Below, piece after piece: positions 49,149-64,000 of a DNA stretch of 64,000 nt. Position 1 is the first letter of the stretch, and every line of letters starts with the position of its first letter. A program made the translations under genes and the position numbers. Source of the DNA: Lingula anatina. Taxonomy: Eukaryota > Brachiopoda > Lingulata > Lingulida > Lingulidae. The DNA lies in contig NW_019774736.1 of assembly GCF_001039355.2 (NCBI RefSeq), forward strand, positions 372,001 to 436,000, read 5' to 3'. The notes beneath the pieces were generated by a model. The model searched no databases, was not told the origin of the DNA, and saw nothing but the letters and a program-made list of their open reading frames with translations.

Positions 49149-52100
49149 AACAAACATGAAACAGACTATGCTACTCTAGGAGCCTCCATTACCTCGTCTC
49201 GAAATCAACATCCGAAAAGAAGAAAAAAAATTACACTGTTACATATCTGTTAGTCACAAGAACTGATGGTGTAACATCTGATTGGATTTATGAGGAAGGC
49301 CAGTTATTTGGCCTCTTTGTGACTAACAGTATATGACTTTATTTCTTGTCTTTGTGCTGTCGTGTGATGTCTTAAAGTGAATGAACGTCACCCGCTTTGT
49401 AATGCTTGTTGAGAATTAAGTGGTATTCCTGCAGCCATGATGGAAATGAAAGGAATGCACATGTTCTATCGAATGAAATGTTACAACCCCCTAAATAGAC
49501 ATGGGTAATTCACGTGGAAGAGGGCTAAGGAAGATAGCAAGACTGCATTTTAAAACTGGGTGACTTCATCATGGTGTCAGTTTTGTCTTTGTATTGTCTG
49601 GGTAGCCTAGGTGAAAACAAAAAATGAAAAACAACCAAAAAAAGTTACCCAAGTCTATTTGGCCAAAGAGCTCAGCATTCCACATCATGCAACTGGCCAA
49701 AGCAGCAGGGCCCGAGACTCACCGGAACTGTAGTCTGTCTGAAGTGCCCACATACTACAGCTTCCCTTGTGAGTTGATGCTACAGGCCTTTGTGCCTGCA
49801 ATTTCTCTGTTGGCCAAGTAGGCTTGAGTCCTAAAGTGGATGACAACATCTCTACTACAAGGAAATGCCATAGCTGCAGGATCTTGACCATTTTCTTTGC
49901 GTGACTGGCCCAGAAACCCCCCTCTAGTTATGAGCTGAAAGAACAAAAATGTACACAGTGGTATACTATGAACAGAACGGCAATATCTCATTCGAAAAGA
50001 ATTTTAAATAATGACAAATGATTTAAGTACAATACATGACAATACATTACAGTAAATAACTGAGTATAATCATATTAATGATGGTATGTAGATTTCAGAT
50101 TTTATTTCATAACTATTGGCGATCACCCACTCTTAAGATTATTGGAACCAATTCATCATGATCTGTCTAATTTCTCTCTCAGCTTCATCATATGGAACAG
50201 TGTGATAGAGTAGAGCAAGTACTTGATCTACCAGAGAGATAGGCCTGGCTATCTCTTTGCATGGCAGTGAGTGAGGATTGTTGTAATTTTTATAAGAAAC
50301 ATTAAAAACCACTGTGCACAGTTAAGTATTTGTCTTATGCTTTATTTGACAAGCCATGTATAATGCTATGTACAATTTTATTATCATGATGCTCCTTTGG
50401 GGATGTTTCTCAAAATACTTTGCCATTTTAAGTAATTGGATGTTAACTAGATCACAGGGGTCTATCTGTTTATATTTTGTTACTATTTGATTTTAAAAAA
50501 ATTGCCAATCTTTCAAAAGCTGAACTAATTCACAGAGCATCTTGTTAATCTTCTTTAAGCGCTGGTTCTTCGAGTCGTCTCCTACAGCATGAGCAACATC
50601 TCAAACATGATATGGGCCCTATAACCTGCAAATCCGCTCGTCTGTAGGTATCTGCATATTCAACAAGCAGAATCAAAAATATTTTGTATTTTATTCCAAC
50701 CAAATATTTCTAAATCTTTGTATACAAGTCCCGTTTTTCAAAAAAAGACATTCTTAATTTTTTGGATAAATTGATTTTTTTGATTACATATTCTTTTAAA
50801 TTTTTTCTAGAACAGGAGGAAAGGTATATGTTTCTTCTTTTGAGGATTTTCTCAACTTTACTAACACAAGTAAATAAACTAAATAAGCAGGTGACAACTG
50901 TATTTATTGAGTAAAGTGAATATAATAACAAACTACATATCTTCAACACTATAGTGACTTGTGAACTTCATTGAAAAGTTCTTACAAATGAAGCTTTATA
51001 GCTACATTTTGATATGGCCAACCTAGTGTTGACACCATACAATATCTACCTGATAATATTACTTTGTCTAAATGTGATCAATTTCTTTTCTACTAATGAC
51101 CAAATACACTTTTATTCATGACACACATCACCCTGGCACTAAAATTCAGACTAAAGTAATAAAAGCTTCAAAGTAGCCAAAATGGGTGTAACATGGTGGC
51201 CATTCCATTTATAATTTTTCAAAATATTTGAGTTATAAACATGTCATCGAAGATCAGTCCTTTTTACTGTATATAGAGGTGTTAAGAAATGTGACAACTC
51301 TGATTAACAATACACTATTCAATATTTTTTCAATAATCACTTTTTATATTAGTATAACAAAATGCCTTGTGAAACTTTCTGTGCATTAGTCCAAATGACT
51401 GTAACATTAACAGACCTCTTAAATACAAACCTCGGTGTATGTATGGCTTAAAGATAAAATGCTATGTAACTTATTTGTCTTAAGTATATCCAAGAAAAAA
51501 AACCTAACATATAAACTCCAACAAGCTATATCTAAGGAGATCTTGTAATAAATATGCACTCAAATATTAATAAATATATTTTTATGTATATAATACTGTA
51601 AAATAAACTTAAATCTGGCAGCACAATTGCACATCATTGAAAATTGTGAAAATAAAACAATTTCTAACATTTTTTCAAAAAAGTAAATTGTTTTGGGGAC
51701 TTCATATCTGGCACTGAAAGCTGGTATCTCTACAGTTGTGCCTACAAAAAAGGCTTAAAGCACATCAAATCACATCACACTAAGCAACAAAGATGTTGGT
51801 GAGTTCAACATTTTGTACTAAAATATTTTTTCAATATTTCTTTGGAAACATAAATCATATTGCAATCACATGCAACTGATTAGAGACTTGAACATGGTAT
51901 ATCCTGCAAAGACTGATTACAGCAAAGAAAAAATGCTTTCAATGCTGTGATGTAGTAAAGGTAGAAACTTAAATCATGAATATTGTAATGTTTGGCACTC
52001 CCATGAGAATGTCCTTTTTCTAATCTAAAAGAATATGAATTGACTGGTTATGTATTTTTCAGCATCTGTTTTACATCATAGCTACATAAAATAAACATAA

Positions 52101-52423
52101 TTATCATATCATTCTAAAATATAATAAATTAATATTGCTTTGTACTGAAAAGATATAATCCAATGTCTTCCTTTTGATTAATTACACAAGCACTTTTACT
52201 AATATAAAATATGTTGTCAAAGAGCTCAAATTTTCCAGAAAGAAGCCTCAACAAACAACATATGGCCAAATAAATGCTTTGCATATGCTAGCAATATCAC
52301 TTTAGCAACACTGGAGTGCCCTTTATCACAACTACATATTGCCGCTGGCCATTGATTTCACATTACTCAAGTCCTCATACAATATTATTTATATCCCTCC
52401 GGTTGTACATAATAAGCACATCC
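49149..52423. other. Converging 3' UTRs of myosin RLC and NT5C2
   Basis: Tail-to-tail spacer of 3.3 kb. It begins with a myosin RLC 3' UTR carrying a 13-bp inverted repeat (49247-49259 with 49317-49329). The right part, AT-rich, is probably NT5C2 3' UTR; a minus-strand poly(A) signal candidate (TTTATT on the + strand) is at 51111-51116. No further gene recognised. Confidence 0.6.
49247..49329 (+). repeat. Inverted repeat / stem-loop in the myosin RLC 3' UTR
   Basis: CTGTTAGTCACAA (49247-49259) is the exact reverse complement of TTGTGACTAACAG (49317-49329). Between them a smaller inverted repeat, GGCC...GGCC, lies at about 49298-49313. The transcript could fold into a nested hairpin about 100 nt after the stop codon. 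Confidence 0.75.

Positions 52424-64000
<11,577 letters not shown>

Overview
The window is animal nuclear DNA: AT-rich, with short exons, GT-AG introns and long non-coding spacers. Six conserved metazoan genes can be rebuilt exon by exon, with phases that close at every junction. The organism is most likely a lophotrochozoan, probably a mollusc. The clues are introns of roughly 0.1-5 kb, a molluscan or smooth-type myosin regulatory light chain, and interspersed elements carrying 161-bp tandem cores that resemble the 'pearl' type elements described in bivalves. The species itself cannot be read from the sequence.

Layout. (1) 713-9972, + strand: beta-TrCP/FBXW11 (Slimb), the F-box/WD40 substrate receptor of SCF ubiquitin ligases, 12 exons, complete. 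A perfect CRE lies 79 bp before the ATG, and intron 1 holds a nested pair of mobile elements. (2) 12470-19890, - strand: an iRhom-family (RHBDF) rhomboid-like protein, 14 exons, about 994 aa. It keeps a GxSG serine motif that vertebrate iRhoms have lost. (3) 21897-26546, - strand: NELF-B/COBRA1, a subunit of the Pol II pausing factor NELF, 7 exons, 569 aa. (4) 28090-31576, + strand: ADP-ribosylserine hydrolase ARH3 (ADPRS), 7 exons, 374 aa, divergent from NELF-B. (5) 39394-49148, + strand: myosin regulatory light chain with at least two alternative starts, a tandem pair of alternative N-terminal exons and a tandem trio of alternative central exons. (6) 52424 to beyond 64000, - strand: cytosolic purine 5'-nucleotidase NT5C2 (cN-II). 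17 exons are visible, and the N-terminal end runs off the window.

These are unrelated housekeeping or muscle genes that happen to be neighbours, not an operon or pathway. The points most worth a second look are the combinatorial exon organisation of the myosin light chain gene (up to 2 x 3 isoforms, multiplied by alternative first exons) and the apparently intact Ser/His pair in a protein of the 'inactive' rhomboid class. Next come a mobile-element palindrome sitting directly on the splice acceptor of an ARH3 exon, beside an unresolved base, and a family of nested elements in introns. No tRNA, rRNA, CRISPR or prokaryotic-type system was seen. Assembly gaps or uncertain bases occur at 22634, 29436 and 46243-46361.
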